Positions 7,227 through 14,528 of a stretch of 64,000 bases of DNA are shown piece after piece. Positions within the stretch are counted from its first letter, which is position 1. Every line of letters begins with the position of its first letter. Position numbers and translations under genes: made by a program. Below the pieces are notes generated by a model. That model was not told where the DNA came from. It worked only from the letters and a program-made list of their open reading frames with translations, and ran no database searches. Origin of the DNA: Arthrobacter woluwensis (lineage in GTDB: Bacteria > Actinomycetota > Actinomycetes > Actinomycetales > Micrococcaceae); contig NZ_FNSN01000003.1 of the NCBI RefSeq assembly GCF_900105345.1, positions 3,038,001 through 3,102,000 of the forward strand. The letters run 5' to 3'.

Positions 7227-9395
7227 TCAGCGCAGCCCGGCCAGCAGTTCCTTCGGTGAGTCCACGGGCGCGTGGCACACCATCTCGCGGCACACGTACG
7301 CCCGCGGCGTTCCCTCCGGCCCGGGCGTCCGGCCCTCGAGCAGCGGCACCCGGCCGGCGTCCTCACCGAACGCGATGACGACCCCTGGCCGGGCACTGCC
7401 GAACACCGCGTTGAGCAGGCCGTCCCGCTCCGGCCCGGTCGCGCCCACGACGGCGATCTCCAGGACGCCGAGCAGCCCGGTCAGTTCGACGGCGAGCGCT
7501 GCTCCAGCCACCCGCGGCTGACCGGATGCCGCGTCGGACGCCGTCCGGGCCAGTCCAAGCGCCCGGTCCCGCAGCGTCTGGTCGCCGGTGAGGGCCGCAA
7601 GCGTCTGCCACGCCCCGGCCAGCACCGACACCGGCGCCGGGGTCGCGCCGTCGAAAAGGTCGACCGCGGAGCTGCCGCCGTAGGCCGCGCGCAGCGGTTC
7701 GAGGTCCGTGGAGCTCTGCCGGAGATCCTCGTTCAGCACCTGGCCGTCGCGGAGGAAACCCGATTCGACGGCGTCGGAGAGCTCGCGGGCCCAGTCGTAC
7801 CAGATGGCGTCGCCCGTCACCTGGAACAGCACGAGCGCGGCTTCGAGGGTGTGTGCGTAGTCCTCGAGCAGACCGGAGACCGGCCCCGGGCGCCCTTCAT
7901 GGGACACGCGGGCCAGCGACCGCGCCTCAGGGTTCCAGTGCATCCCCCGCAGATAGCGGCCGGCCGCCGCCGCGCCGGCGACCCACTCGGGCCGCCCGAG
8001 GACCCGCCCGGACTCGGCCAGGGCCGTGATCGTCATGGCGTTCCAGGAGGCGACCACCTTGTCATCCACCGCCGGACGCGGACGCGTGGCCCGGGCGGCG
8101 AGGAGCGCGGGGCGGGCACGGTCGAGCAGCGCGCGGCCGTCGTCGTCGAGGGCGCCGCCTGGGTGCAACGGCGAGCCGAGCGCTGAGACGCTCCCCCGCT
8201 CGGCGACGTGCAGCAGGCGGGCCAGGTGCAGACCGTCCTCGCCCAGGAGCTCGAGCAGTTCGGCCGGGGTCCAGAGAGCGAAGGCCCCTTCCCGCTCGTG
8301 CAGGCCGATCTGGGTCAGCCCGGTGCGGGCCAGCTGGTCCGGCGAGGGCTCGGAGTCGGCGTCGATCGCGGACAGGAACGCGCCGCTCGTGCCCGCGGCC
8401 AGACCGCCCTGGTCAGCGGGGGTGAGCAGGAAGCCTGCCAGGGCCTCGACCACGGCTGTGGCTTCCGCATCAGGGAACACAGCCTCCCAGGCTTCGCGGG
8501 AGGCGGTCCCTTCGGGCGACCGCAGCAACCGGACATACCGGGCGTAGGCACGCAGGAGCAGCGCATTGTCGTAGAGCATCTTCTCGAAGTGCGGCACCGA
8601 CCAGTCCCCCGTCACGGAGTAGCGGCAGAAGCCGCCGTCGAGCTGGTCGCGCAGGGCCGACCGGGCCATGGCGGCGAGCGTCCGGGCGGCCAGTCCCCCA
8701 GCCTCCTCGGACCGGGGCAGCCCGCTCGCCGCGTGGTCGGTGAGGAAGGGCAGCAGCGGACCCGGCGGGAACTTCGGCGCCTTGCCGAATCCGCCCTCCG
8801 GGGACTCCACCTCCTCAAGACGCGCGACGGCGGCGGCGAGCCGGTCCGCCGTGCCGCCGTCGTCGGCCGGGGCGGCAGCGAGGTGCACCGGCGAGGCGAA
8901 CTCGCTCAGACCCTGGGCGAGGCGGGAGGCCTGCTGCTCGACGGCGTCTCGGCGCTCCGTCCATGCTTCGGTGACGGCGGCGAGGACCTGGCTGAAGGCG
9001 GGCATGCCGCGGGCGGGCCGGGGCGGGAAATAGGTGCCGGCGTGGAAGGCGCGGCCGTCCGGGAGCAGGAAGACGCTCATGGGCCAGCCGCCCTGCCCGG
9101 TCATGGCCTGCGTGGCGCTCATGTAGACGGCGTCGACGTCGGGGCGCTCCTCGCGGTCGACCTTCACCGGGACGAAATGCGCATTCAGATACGCGGCCAC
9201 CGCGGGGTCATCGAAGGATTCGTGGGCCATCACGTGGCACCAATGGCACGCCGCGTATCCCACGGAGAGGAACACCGGGACGTCCCGTGCGGCGGCCTCC
9301 GCGAAAACCTCCGGGCCGAAGACGTGCCAGTCCACGGGCTGTTCAGCGTGCTGGCGGAGGTAGAGGCTGCTCTGTCCTGCGAGGTGATTGGCCAT
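7227..9395 (-). CDS. YyaL-type thioredoxin-domain protein (DUF255 / SSP411 family)
   Basis: A 722-aa cytoplasmic protein. The N-terminal 170 residues are the thioredoxin-like DUF255 domain: LYLRQHAEQPVDWH, then ACHWCHVMAHESF with a CxxC pair at residues 50 and 53, then VDREERPDVD and GQGGWPMSVFLLPDG. The rest is an alpha-barrel of the six-hairpin glycosidase type (GGFGKAPKFPP, HFEKMLYDNALLL, DADSEP, WNAMTITALAESG). Relatives occur from bacteria to mammals (spermatogenesis-associated protein 20), with no firm activity known. TACGGT lies 6 nt before ATG 9395, so it is probably leaderless. An in-frame ATG 48 bases upstream is a less likely start. Confidence 0.88.
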   Translation of the reverse strand: MANHLAGQSSLYLRQHAEQPVDWHVFGPEVFAEAAARDVPVFLSVGYAACHWCHVMAHESFDDPAVAAYLNAHFVPVKVDREERPDVDAVYMSATQAMTGQGGWPMSVFLLPDGRAFHAGTYFPPRPARGMPAFSQVLAAVTEAWTERRDAVEQQASRLAQGLSEFASPVHLAAAPADDGGTADRLAAAVARLEEVESPEGGFGKAPKFPPGPLLPFLTDHAASGLPRSEEAGGLAARTLAAMARSALRDQLDGGFCRYSVTGDWSVPHFEKMLYDNALLLRAYARYVRLLRSPEGTASREAWEAVFPDAEATAVVEALAGFLLTPADQGGLAAGTSGAFLSAIDADSEPSPDQLARTGLTQIGLHEREGAFALWTPAELLELLGEDGLHLARLLHVAERGSVSALGSPLHPGGALDDDGRALLDRARPALLAARATRPRPAVDDKVVASWNAMTITALAESGRVLGRPEWVAGAAAAGRYLRGMHWNPEARSLARVSHEGRPGPVSGLLEDYAHTLEAALVLFQVTGDAIWYDWARELSDAVESGFLRDGQVLNEDLRQSSTDLEPLRAAYGGSSAVDLFDGATPAPVSVLAGAWQTLAALTGDQTLRDRALGLARTASDAASGQPRVAGAALAVELTGLLGVLEIAVVGATGPERDGLLNAVFGSARPGVVIAFGEDAGRVPLLEGRTPGPEGTPRAYVCREMVCHAPVDSPKELLAGLR

Positions 9396-9478
9396 GCAGC
9401 CACCGTAGCCCGGCGCGAGCGGCCCTGGCGACGGGGGTGTCACGAACCGCCCGCATACCCCCCTACCCCTTCCCCCTG

Positions 9479-9548
9479 ATCGACTGCTCCATAGGATGTC
9501 GTTTTCCCCTCGATTCGGAGGATTTCGACATCCTATGGAGCAGTCGAT
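9479..9548. repeat. palindromic intergenic repeat, family A copy 1 (70 bp)
   Basis: A perfect inverted repeat with 23-bp arms (9479-9501 and 9526-9548) that begin ATCGACTGCTCC and end GGAGCAGTCGAT. A smaller hairpin (CCTC-GATTCG-GAGG) lies in the loop. It sits 16 bp after the stop of the minus-strand gene at 9565, in a terminator-like position. Related copies are at 10125-10194 and 14448-14507. Confidence 0.8.
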
Positions 9549-9564
9549 GAGGGGATGGAGGGGC

Positions 9565-10053
9565 TCACCGGCGGCGCCTCACCGCCGGGGTCCCCGACCG
9601 CCGTCGTAGGTCGCTGCGGATGGCCAGCCCGAGCAGCAGGACCACGATCACCGCTTCCATCGGCAGCCACCAGCTCAGATCGGACCCCGTGAGGCCGCGG
9701 CTGTCGCCGGTCCCGACGATCGCCCGGTACACCCCGATACCGGCCACGAAGAGAGACACCGTGATCACGCAGACCTCGCCCACCCGGGAGCCCTCGACCG
9801 ACGTGATCTGCACGGTGAGCAGGCTGATGAGGAGGGCGGCGAGCGCGATGACCCCGGCGACCTGCGCCACCTGGGCACTCAGCTCGGGGGCGCTGTAGGC
9901 GTTCTTCCGGCTCGGCGGGTCGAACATCACGGCGAAGGTGAGGGCCGCCGTCAGGCCGATCGTGAGCAGCGTCCCCCACACCAGGGACCCCACGCCCGGC
10001 TTCCGCGGGGCGGACTCGCGCGCGGACGTCGGCTTCGGGGCACGGCTTGTCAT
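9565..10053 (-). CDS. small integral membrane protein of unknown function
   Basis: A 162-aa protein with a short basic N-terminus and four hydrophobic stretches: SLVWGTLLTIGLTAALTFAVMF, VAGVIALAALLISLLTV, VCVITVSLFVAGIGVY and LPMEAVIVVLLLGLAI. It has an arginine-rich C-terminal tail and no domain I recognise. TACGAT 7 nt before the ATG at 10053 suggests a leaderless start; an ATG three codons upstream overlaps that box and is less likely. It is flanked on both sides by family A palindromic repeats. Confidence 0.7.
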   Translation of the reverse strand: MTSRAPKPTSARESAPRKPGVGSLVWGTLLTIGLTAALTFAVMFDPPSRKNAYSAPELSAQVAQVAGVIALAALLISLLTVQITSVEGSRVGEVCVITVSLFVAGIGVYRAIVGTGDSRGLTGSDLSWWLPMEAVIVVLLLGLAIRSDLRRRSGTPAVRRRR

Positions 10054-10124
10054 GCGGATCATCGTAGACCGCAGGGCCGGCGCGGCGAGGAACCCTCACC
10101 ACGCCGGCCCCACACCACCCGCGC

Positions 10125-10194
10125 ATCGGCTGCTCCACTGGATGTCGTTTCACCCTCAGATCGAGGGATTTCAGCATCCTGTGGAGCAGTCGAT
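10125..10194. repeat. palindromic intergenic repeat, family A copy 2 (70 bp)
   Basis: Arms at 10125-10147 and 10172-10194 again begin ATCGGCTGCTCC and end GGAGCAGTCGAT, with four imperfections in 23 pairs, two of them G-U compatible. The inner hairpin is CCCTC-AGATC-GAGGG. Relative to copy 1, the A-T pair at stem position 14 has become C-G on both sides. It lies downstream of the esterase stop at 10231. Confidence 0.8.
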
Positions 10195-10230
10195 CAGGCC
10201 GGGCAGTCGATCGGGCTGCACCAGCCGGGC

Positions 10231-11175
10231 TCAGACCAGCGCGGACTTCAGCGTGCTGATCGCCAGCTCCATGGCCGCTCGCGCGCCCTGGGTGTCGCGC
10301 AGGGCGTCCAGCATCACGAAGTCGTGGATCACGCCGCCCACCCGGATCTGCGTGACCGGAACCCCCGCTTCCCGCAGCTTCGCAGCGTACGCCTCGCCCT
10401 CGTCGCGCAGAACGTCGGCCTCAGCGGTGATGACGAGCGCCGGCGGCAGCCCCGTAAGGTCCTCCGTCGTGGCCCGCAGCGGCGACGCGGTGATCTGGTT
10501 CCGCTCGGCCTCATCGGTGGTGTACTGATCCCAGAACCACTGCATGGCGTCGCGGCGCAGGAAGTACCCCTCGGCGAACTGGAGATAGGACTCGGTGTCG
10601 AACGACGCGTCGGTCACGGGGTAGAACAGCACCTGCTGCTTGAACTCGACCCCGCCCCGTTCCTTGGCCATCAGGGTCAGGACGGTCGCCATGTTGCCGC
10701 CCACGGAGTCGCCGGAGATCGCGAGACGCGAACCGTCCAGCCCCTTCTCCGCGCCGTGCTCCACGATCCAGCGCGCCGTGGCGAAGTTCTGCTCGATCGC
10801 GTGCGGGTAACGGGCCTCGGGCGACAGGTCGTACTCCGGGAAGACGACGGCGGCACCCACTCCGACGGCGAGCTCACGGACCAGGCGGTCATGCGTCGCC
10901 GCATTGCCGAACACCCAGCCGGCTCCGTGCGTGTAGAGCACGACGGGCAGCGTCCCGGTGGCCCCGGCGGGACGGACGATCCGGGCGGACAAGGGGCGTT
11001 CACCGCCGATCTCGACCCACTCCTCGTCGATGGCCGGCTTCTCGACCCCCTCACCGGACTGCACGTCGATGACGGCCTTGCGGCCTTCGACGGGGCCGAG
11101 ATCGAAGAGGTACGGAGGCTCAGCAGTGGCGGCCGAGAACTCGGCGGCGGCGGTTTCCAGGATCGGCTTGGACAT
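10231..11175 (-). CDS. alpha/beta hydrolase, HSL-family esterase
   Basis: A 314-aa esterase of the hormone-sensitive-lipase group. THGAGWVFGN (about residue 92) is the oxyanion-hole HGGG-like motif, ISGDSVGGNMA holds the nucleophile serine (GDSVGG, normally GDSAGG), and DVLRDEGEAYA plus GVIHDFVML supply the acid and histidine. It should hydrolyse short-chain esters. AGGAG lies seven bases before ATG 11175. It diverges from an OhrR-type regulator, and its -10 (GATAAT, complement of 11206-11211) is overlapped by the operator-like CTTGCACACAAG, so it is probably repressed by that regulator. Confidence 0.85.
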   Translation of the reverse strand: MSKPILETAAAEFSAATAEPPYLFDLGPVEGRKAVIDVQSGEGVEKPAIDEEWVEIGGERPLSARIVRPAGATGTLPVVLYTHGAGWVFGNAATHDRLVRELAVGVGAAVVFPEYDLSPEARYPHAIEQNFATARWIVEHGAEKGLDGSRLAISGDSVGGNMATVLTLMAKERGGVEFKQQVLFYPVTDASFDTESYLQFAEGYFLRRDAMQWFWDQYTTDEAERNQITASPLRATTEDLTGLPPALVITAEADVLRDEGEAYAAKLREAGVPVTQIRVGGVIHDFVMLDALRDTQGARAAMELAISTLKSALV

Positions 11176-11210
11176 GTCGGTCACTCCTTGATCGATGGGG
11201 TGCAAATTAT

Positions 11211-11283
11211 CTTGCACACAAGGAATCTAACGGAGTTTCACCTTGCGCGCAAGGTATTTGTCGAAAAAACTTGCGCGCAAGTT
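11211..11283. promoter_or_regulatory. three OhrR/MarR operators between esterase and regulator
   Basis: Three copies of one palindrome: CTTGCACACAAG (11211-11222), ACCTTGCGCGCAAGGT (11240-11255) and AACTTGCGCGCAAGTT (11268-11283). The first overlaps the esterase -10, and the last directly precedes the TACCGT -10 (11285-11290) of the regulator gene. The two right-hand sites share a perfect CTTGCGCGCAAG core. This arrangement fits repression of both divergent genes. Confidence 0.8.
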
Positions 11284-11296
11284 GTACCGTGGACAT

Positions 11297-11764
11297 ATGG
11301 CGACACCTCAACATGGCCTCGATCTCGGCGACCAGCTGTGCTTCTCCCTCTACACCGCACAGCGCCTCGTGACGGCTGCCTACCGCCCGATCCTCGACAC
11401 CCTCGGGCTCACCTACCCCCAGTACGTTGCGATGCTCGCGCTCTGGGAGAAGGCGCCGCAGACCATGGGTGAGCTGGGCGAGAAGCTGGGCCTCGATTAC
11501 GGAACCGTCACCCCACTCATCAAGAGGCTCGAAGCGACGGGACTGGTCATCCGCGAGAAGGTCCCGGAGGACCAACGGAGCGTCCAGGTGAACCTCACGA
11601 GCGCAGGGCAGCACCTCCGCGACCAGGCCGTCACCGTGCCGGATGCGATCGCGGACGCCATGGCCCTCGACACCGAGGAGTTCCAGACCCTCAAGGACTC
11701 CCTGGAGCACCTCAGCGCGAATGTGGCGCAGCGCCTCAGGAGCCGCACGCCGTCCTCCGACTGA
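11297..11764 (+). CDS. ohrR: OhrR-type MarR-family peroxide-sensing repressor
   Basis: A 155-aa winged-helix protein. The N-terminus LDLGDQLCFSLYTAQRL puts a cysteine at residue 15, and tyrosines fall at 29 and 40 (AYRPILDTLGLTYPQY). These are the positions used by Bacillus subtilis OhrR for the reactive cysteine and its two hydrogen-bonding tyrosines. The DNA-binding part follows (MGELGEKLGLDYGTVTPLIKRLEATGL, then a wing with EDQRS). It should release its operators when Cys15 is oxidised by organic hydroperoxides. TACCGT 6 nt before ATG 11297 indicates a leaderless start; an upstream in-frame ATG at 11243 lies within operator sequence. No ohr gene is adjacent. Confidence 0.85.
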   Translation: MATPQHGLDLGDQLCFSLYTAQRLVTAAYRPILDTLGLTYPQYVAMLALWEKAPQTMGELGEKLGLDYGTVTPLIKRLEATGLVIREKVPEDQRSVQVNLTSAGQHLRDQAVTVPDAIADAMALDTEEFQTLKDSLEHLSANVAQRLRSRTPSSD

Positions 11765-11859
11765 ACGTCACGGACTGACCTTCGGGATGCACGACGACGC
11801 CGAAACACCCCGGCGCGTCACCGCACCTCAGGGGGACGCGCCTCAGTGGAGCACCGGGC

Positions 11860-12165
11860 TCAGCGGGACTCGCGCGGGCCGTTCTCGCCGTCGTCGGTCC
11901 CGGTCGAAGCGCCGTGCTCCGGCTGCGCGCCATCCGCCTCCACGGCTTCCTGCTCCGCGGCTTCGGCCACTTCACCGCGGTAGCGAACGCGACGGATGCG
12001 GCGGACCATGTCGACGATCAGGAACGCCATGATGATGACGATGAACGCCGTGGCGAGGAAGCCCAGGAGACCCGGGGTGACCATGTCCTGCGTCAGGCCC
12101 GGCTTCAGGCCCGGGAGGGGGCTGGGGCTCGGGTCGTTGGCAAGTTGCACAAGCTGCTGGTACAC
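11860..12165 (-). CDS. small single-pass membrane protein next to mca
   Basis: A 101-aa protein with a short N-terminus, one transmembrane helix (LLGFLATAFIVIIMAFLIVDMV, about residues 33-54), a basic stretch (RRIRRVRYRG) and an acidic glutamate-rich tail. It starts at GTG 12165 with GAAGG eight bases upstream. It follows mca on the same strand, a pairing I have seen in other actinobacteria; the function is unknown. The charge pattern suggests the tail is cytoplasmic. Confidence 0.75.
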   Translation of the reverse strand: MYQQLVQLANDPSPSPLPGLKPGLTQDMVTPGLLGFLATAFIVIIMAFLIVDMVRRIRRVRYRGEVAEAAEQEAVEADGAQPEHGASTGTDDGENGPRESR

Positions 12166-12285
12166 GCTTCACACCTTCAGGTTCTGGGGGACTCCCTCAA
12201 TTCTACGCCGGATAGAACTGCCTGGAGACCGGGCGGGGGTCGTCCGGCCGCGCCGCGGCCCGGGTCGTGCCGTGCCGGACCGCCG

Positions 12286-13197
12286 TCAGCGCAGTCCGGC
12301 GAACAGATCCGTCTCCGGCACGGTGTCCCCGACCTTCGAATCGATCAGGGCGAACTCCTCATACGGCCAGACACGCCGCTGCAGTTCGTCCGGGAACGCG
12401 AAGAAGAAGCCGTCCGGGTCGATCTGGGTGCGGTGCGCCTTGAGGGCCGCATCGCGCCGCTCGAACCAGGCGCCGGCCTCGATCCGCGTCGTCGGGATGT
12501 GCAGCGGCTCGGCCTTGGACTCCAGCCACCCGTCGATCCACTCGAGCCCCTGGATGTCGAGTCCCTCGGCGCGGGCGGCATCCCGGAGTGCCCGCATGCG
12601 CTCCAGCCCGAGACCGCAGTCGTAGTACAGCTTCGAGGGCTGCCAGGCGGGGCCGGTGCCCGGGTATCGCTCCGGGTCGCCGGCGGCGTGGTAGGCCTCC
12701 ACCGCCACCTTGTGGGACATGATGTGGTCCGGGTGGGGGTAACCGCCGTTCTCGTCGTAGGCCACCACGACGTGCGGGCGGAAGGACCGGATGAGGCTGA
12801 CGAGCGGGGTGGCCGCGACGTCGAGCGGCTGCAAGGCGAAGCAGCCGTCCGGAAGCGCCGGCAGCGGCTCCCCCTCGGGAAGGCCGGAGTCCACGAAGCC
12901 GAGCCAGGTCTGCTGCACGCCGAGGATCCGCGCGGCATTGTCCATTTCGAGCCGGCGGGCGCCGGCCATGTCCCGCTTCGGGTGGGCCTCGTCCACCACG
13001 TGCGGGTTCTGGATGTCGCCGCGGGATCCGTCGGTGCACGTGGCCACGAGGACCTCGGCTCCTTCGTCGACGTATTTGGCCATCGTGGCGGCGCCCTTGC
13101 TCGACTCGTCGTCCGGGTGGGCGTGGACGAACAGGACGCGGAGGGTCTCCCCGTCGTCGATGACCCGCTCCGGGGTGGCGGGGGCAGCGGCGCTCAT
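12286..13197 (-). CDS. mca: mycothiol S-conjugate amidase
   Basis: A 303-aa zinc amidase that cleaves mycothiol S-conjugates so that the mercapturic acid can be exported, part of actinobacterial detoxification. HAHPDDESSKG (about residues 25-35) is the zinc-binding AHPDDE motif, and GGYPHPDHIMSH (about 150) holds the second zinc histidine. The C-terminal PDGFFFAFPDELQRRVWPYEEFALI is typical of Mca and separates it from the deacetylase MshB. An AGGAGG site precedes ATG 13197. It diverges from the DUF4307 gene. Confidence 0.93.
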   Translation of the reverse strand: MSAAAPATPERVIDDGETLRVLFVHAHPDDESSKGAATMAKYVDEGAEVLVATCTDGSRGDIQNPHVVDEAHPKRDMAGARRLEMDNAARILGVQQTWLGFVDSGLPEGEPLPALPDGCFALQPLDVAATPLVSLIRSFRPHVVVAYDENGGYPHPDHIMSHKVAVEAYHAAGDPERYPGTGPAWQPSKLYYDCGLGLERMRALRDAARAEGLDIQGLEWIDGWLESKAEPLHIPTTRIEAGAWFERRDAALKAHRTQIDPDGFFFAFPDELQRRVWPYEEFALIDSKVGDTVPETDLFAGLR

Positions 13198-13269
13198 GGC
13201 GGCCTCCTGTGAAACGGCCCGGCACCGGCGGCGGACAGCGCGCAGGTGACGAGGAACTAGACTGGTGTG

Positions 13270-13710
13270 GTGACGCCGAGCCAGAGCCCAACGCCGATGG
13301 AGTCCAGCCTATCCAATCGCTACGGCCGCCAGAAGCGGCCGGTCACGCGGCGTACCAAGCTGCTGATCCTCGTGGCGGCCCTGGTGCTCGCCGTGGGCGC
13401 GGCCGGATTCCTGGCCATTCGGAACTCCGTCAGCACGGTGGATTTCAAGACCGTGAGCTTCAGCGCCAACGACCCCTCGTTCGCCGAGGTGGACTTCCAG
13501 GTGTCCAAGGACCGGGACAGCGCCGCCGTGTGCGCCATCAAGGCGCTGGATGACCACTACGCCGTCGTCGGCTGGAAATACGTGGACGTCCCGCCCAACG
13601 CTGCCGACTTCGGCGCGGAGAACGGCCAGACCACGCAGCGCCGCGTGACGGTGCGCACGGAATCGCTGGCGGTGTCCGGCGTCGTCGACAGTTGCTGGCT
13701 GAAACGCTGA
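13270..13710 (+). CDS. DUF4307 membrane-anchored protein
   Basis: A 146-aa protein with a short cytoplasmic N-terminus, one transmembrane helix (TKLLILVAALVLAVGAAGFLAI, about residues 28-50) and an extracytoplasmic domain. The order VDFKTVSFSANDPSFAEVDFQVSKDRDSAAVCAI and a final cysteine (VVDSCWLKR) are those of DUF4307, an actinobacterial family usually located beside mca or greA. The two cysteines may form a disulfide. TAGACT at 13258-13263 is 6 nt before GTG 13270; GTG 13267 is the other candidate. Confidence 0.8.
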   Translation: MTPSQSPTPMESSLSNRYGRQKRPVTRRTKLLILVAALVLAVGAAGFLAIRNSVSTVDFKTVSFSANDPSFAEVDFQVSKDRDSAAVCAIKALDDHYAVVGWKYVDVPPNAADFGAENGQTTQRRVTVRTESLAVSGVVDSCWLKR

Positions 13711-13737
13711 CCGATCCGGCGCCTGCCGCCGTTGACT

Positions 13738-13765
13738 TTGGTTTGTCCACCGCTTTGCCTACACT
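13738..13765 (+). promoter_or_regulatory. putative greA promoter
   Basis: TACACT at 13760-13765 is a good -10 box, with TTGGTT at 13738-13743 as a possible -35 (16-bp spacing). A TTGACT at 13732 is 22 bp away and too far. This gives a leader of about 90 nt before greA, ending in GAGGAG. Confidence 0.5.
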
Positions 13766-13860
13766 AGGCGAATACCTTTGCCCCGTTGACCTGGTTTGCC
13801 CGTCATCCAGCGGCCAGTCAGCGGGGTTCTTTGTGGCAGTTGATCAAGAGGAGTTCTCAC

Positions 13861-14355
13861 GTGTCCAGCACCAATAGCGCATCCGCCGCGTGGCTGACCC
13901 AGGAAGCCTACGACCGTCTCAAGGCTGAGCTGGAGCACCTGTCCGGACCGGGCCGAGCCGAGATCGTTCAGAAGATCGAGGCCGCCCGCCAGGAAGGCGA
14001 TCTGAAGGAGAATGGCGGCTACCATGCCGCCAAGGAGGAGCAGGGCAAGATCGAGGCCCGCATCCGCCAGCTGACCGTCCTGCTCCGTGACGCCCAGGTG
14101 GGCGCGGCACCCGCCGACGACGGCGTCGTCGAGCCCGGCATGCTGGTGGTCGCGAAGATCGCCGGCGACGAGGAGACGTTCCTCCTCGGTTCCCGCGAGA
14201 TCGCGGGCAGCTCCGACATCGACGTCTTCAGCGAGAAGTCGCCCCTGGGCTCGGCCATCATCGGCCACAAGGAGGGCGACACCCTCTCCTACACCGCGCC
14301 GAACGGCAAGGAGATCTCGGTCGAGATCCTCTCCGCCAAGCCGTTCACCGGCTGA
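13861..14355 (+). CDS. greA: transcription elongation factor GreA
   Basis: A 164-aa protein with the usual GreA layout: an N-terminal coiled coil (WLTQEAYDRLKAELEHL ... RQEGDLKENGGYHAAKEEQGKIEARI) whose acidic tip stimulates RNA cleavage by stalled RNA polymerase, and a C-terminal FKBP-like domain (ETFLLGSREI, SPLGSAIIGHKEGD). The start is GTG 13861 behind GAGGAG with seven bases between. Upstream in-frame ATG codons give an extension without family character. A strong hairpin follows the gene. Confidence 0.93.
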   Translation: MSSTNSASAAWLTQEAYDRLKAELEHLSGPGRAEIVQKIEAARQEGDLKENGGYHAAKEEQGKIEARIRQLTVLLRDAQVGAAPADDGVVEPGMLVVAKIAGDEETFLLGSREIAGSSDIDVFSEKSPLGSAIIGHKEGDTLSYTAPNGKEISVEILSAKPFTG

Positions 14356-14376
14356 TCTCCCCCGTTCTCTTCTTCG

Positions 14377-14433
14377 CGAGGGAACAGCTGAGGCCCCTAC
14401 CCGGCGCGGGTGGGGGCCTCACCTGTTCCCTCG
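14377..14433 (+). terminator. long hairpin terminator after greA
   Basis: Arms of 21 bp with a single mismatch: CGAGGGAACAG...GGCCCC at 14377-14397 and its partner at 14413-14433, around a loop rich in C and G. It lies 21 bp after the greA stop. Confidence 0.8.
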
Positions 14434-14447
14434 TGGTGTTTCCCCCC

Positions 14448-14507
14448 ATCGATTGCTCCGTAGATGTCGTTTTGAGCGTCCAAAACGACCCCTACGGAGC
14501 AGTCGAT
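14448..14507. repeat. palindromic intergenic repeat, family A copy 3 (60 bp)
   Basis: Outer arms ATCGATTGCTCCGTAG (14448-14463) and CTACGGAGCAGTCGAT (14492-14507), and an inner stem GTCGTTTTG/CAAAACGAC with a 6-nt loop. Compared with copy 1, the A-T pair at stem position 13 has become G-C on both sides. It lies between the convergent greA and ilvA genes, 21 bp from the ilvA stop. Confidence 0.8.
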
Positions 14508-14528
14508 GAGGAGGGTGGGGAGCTGGGC

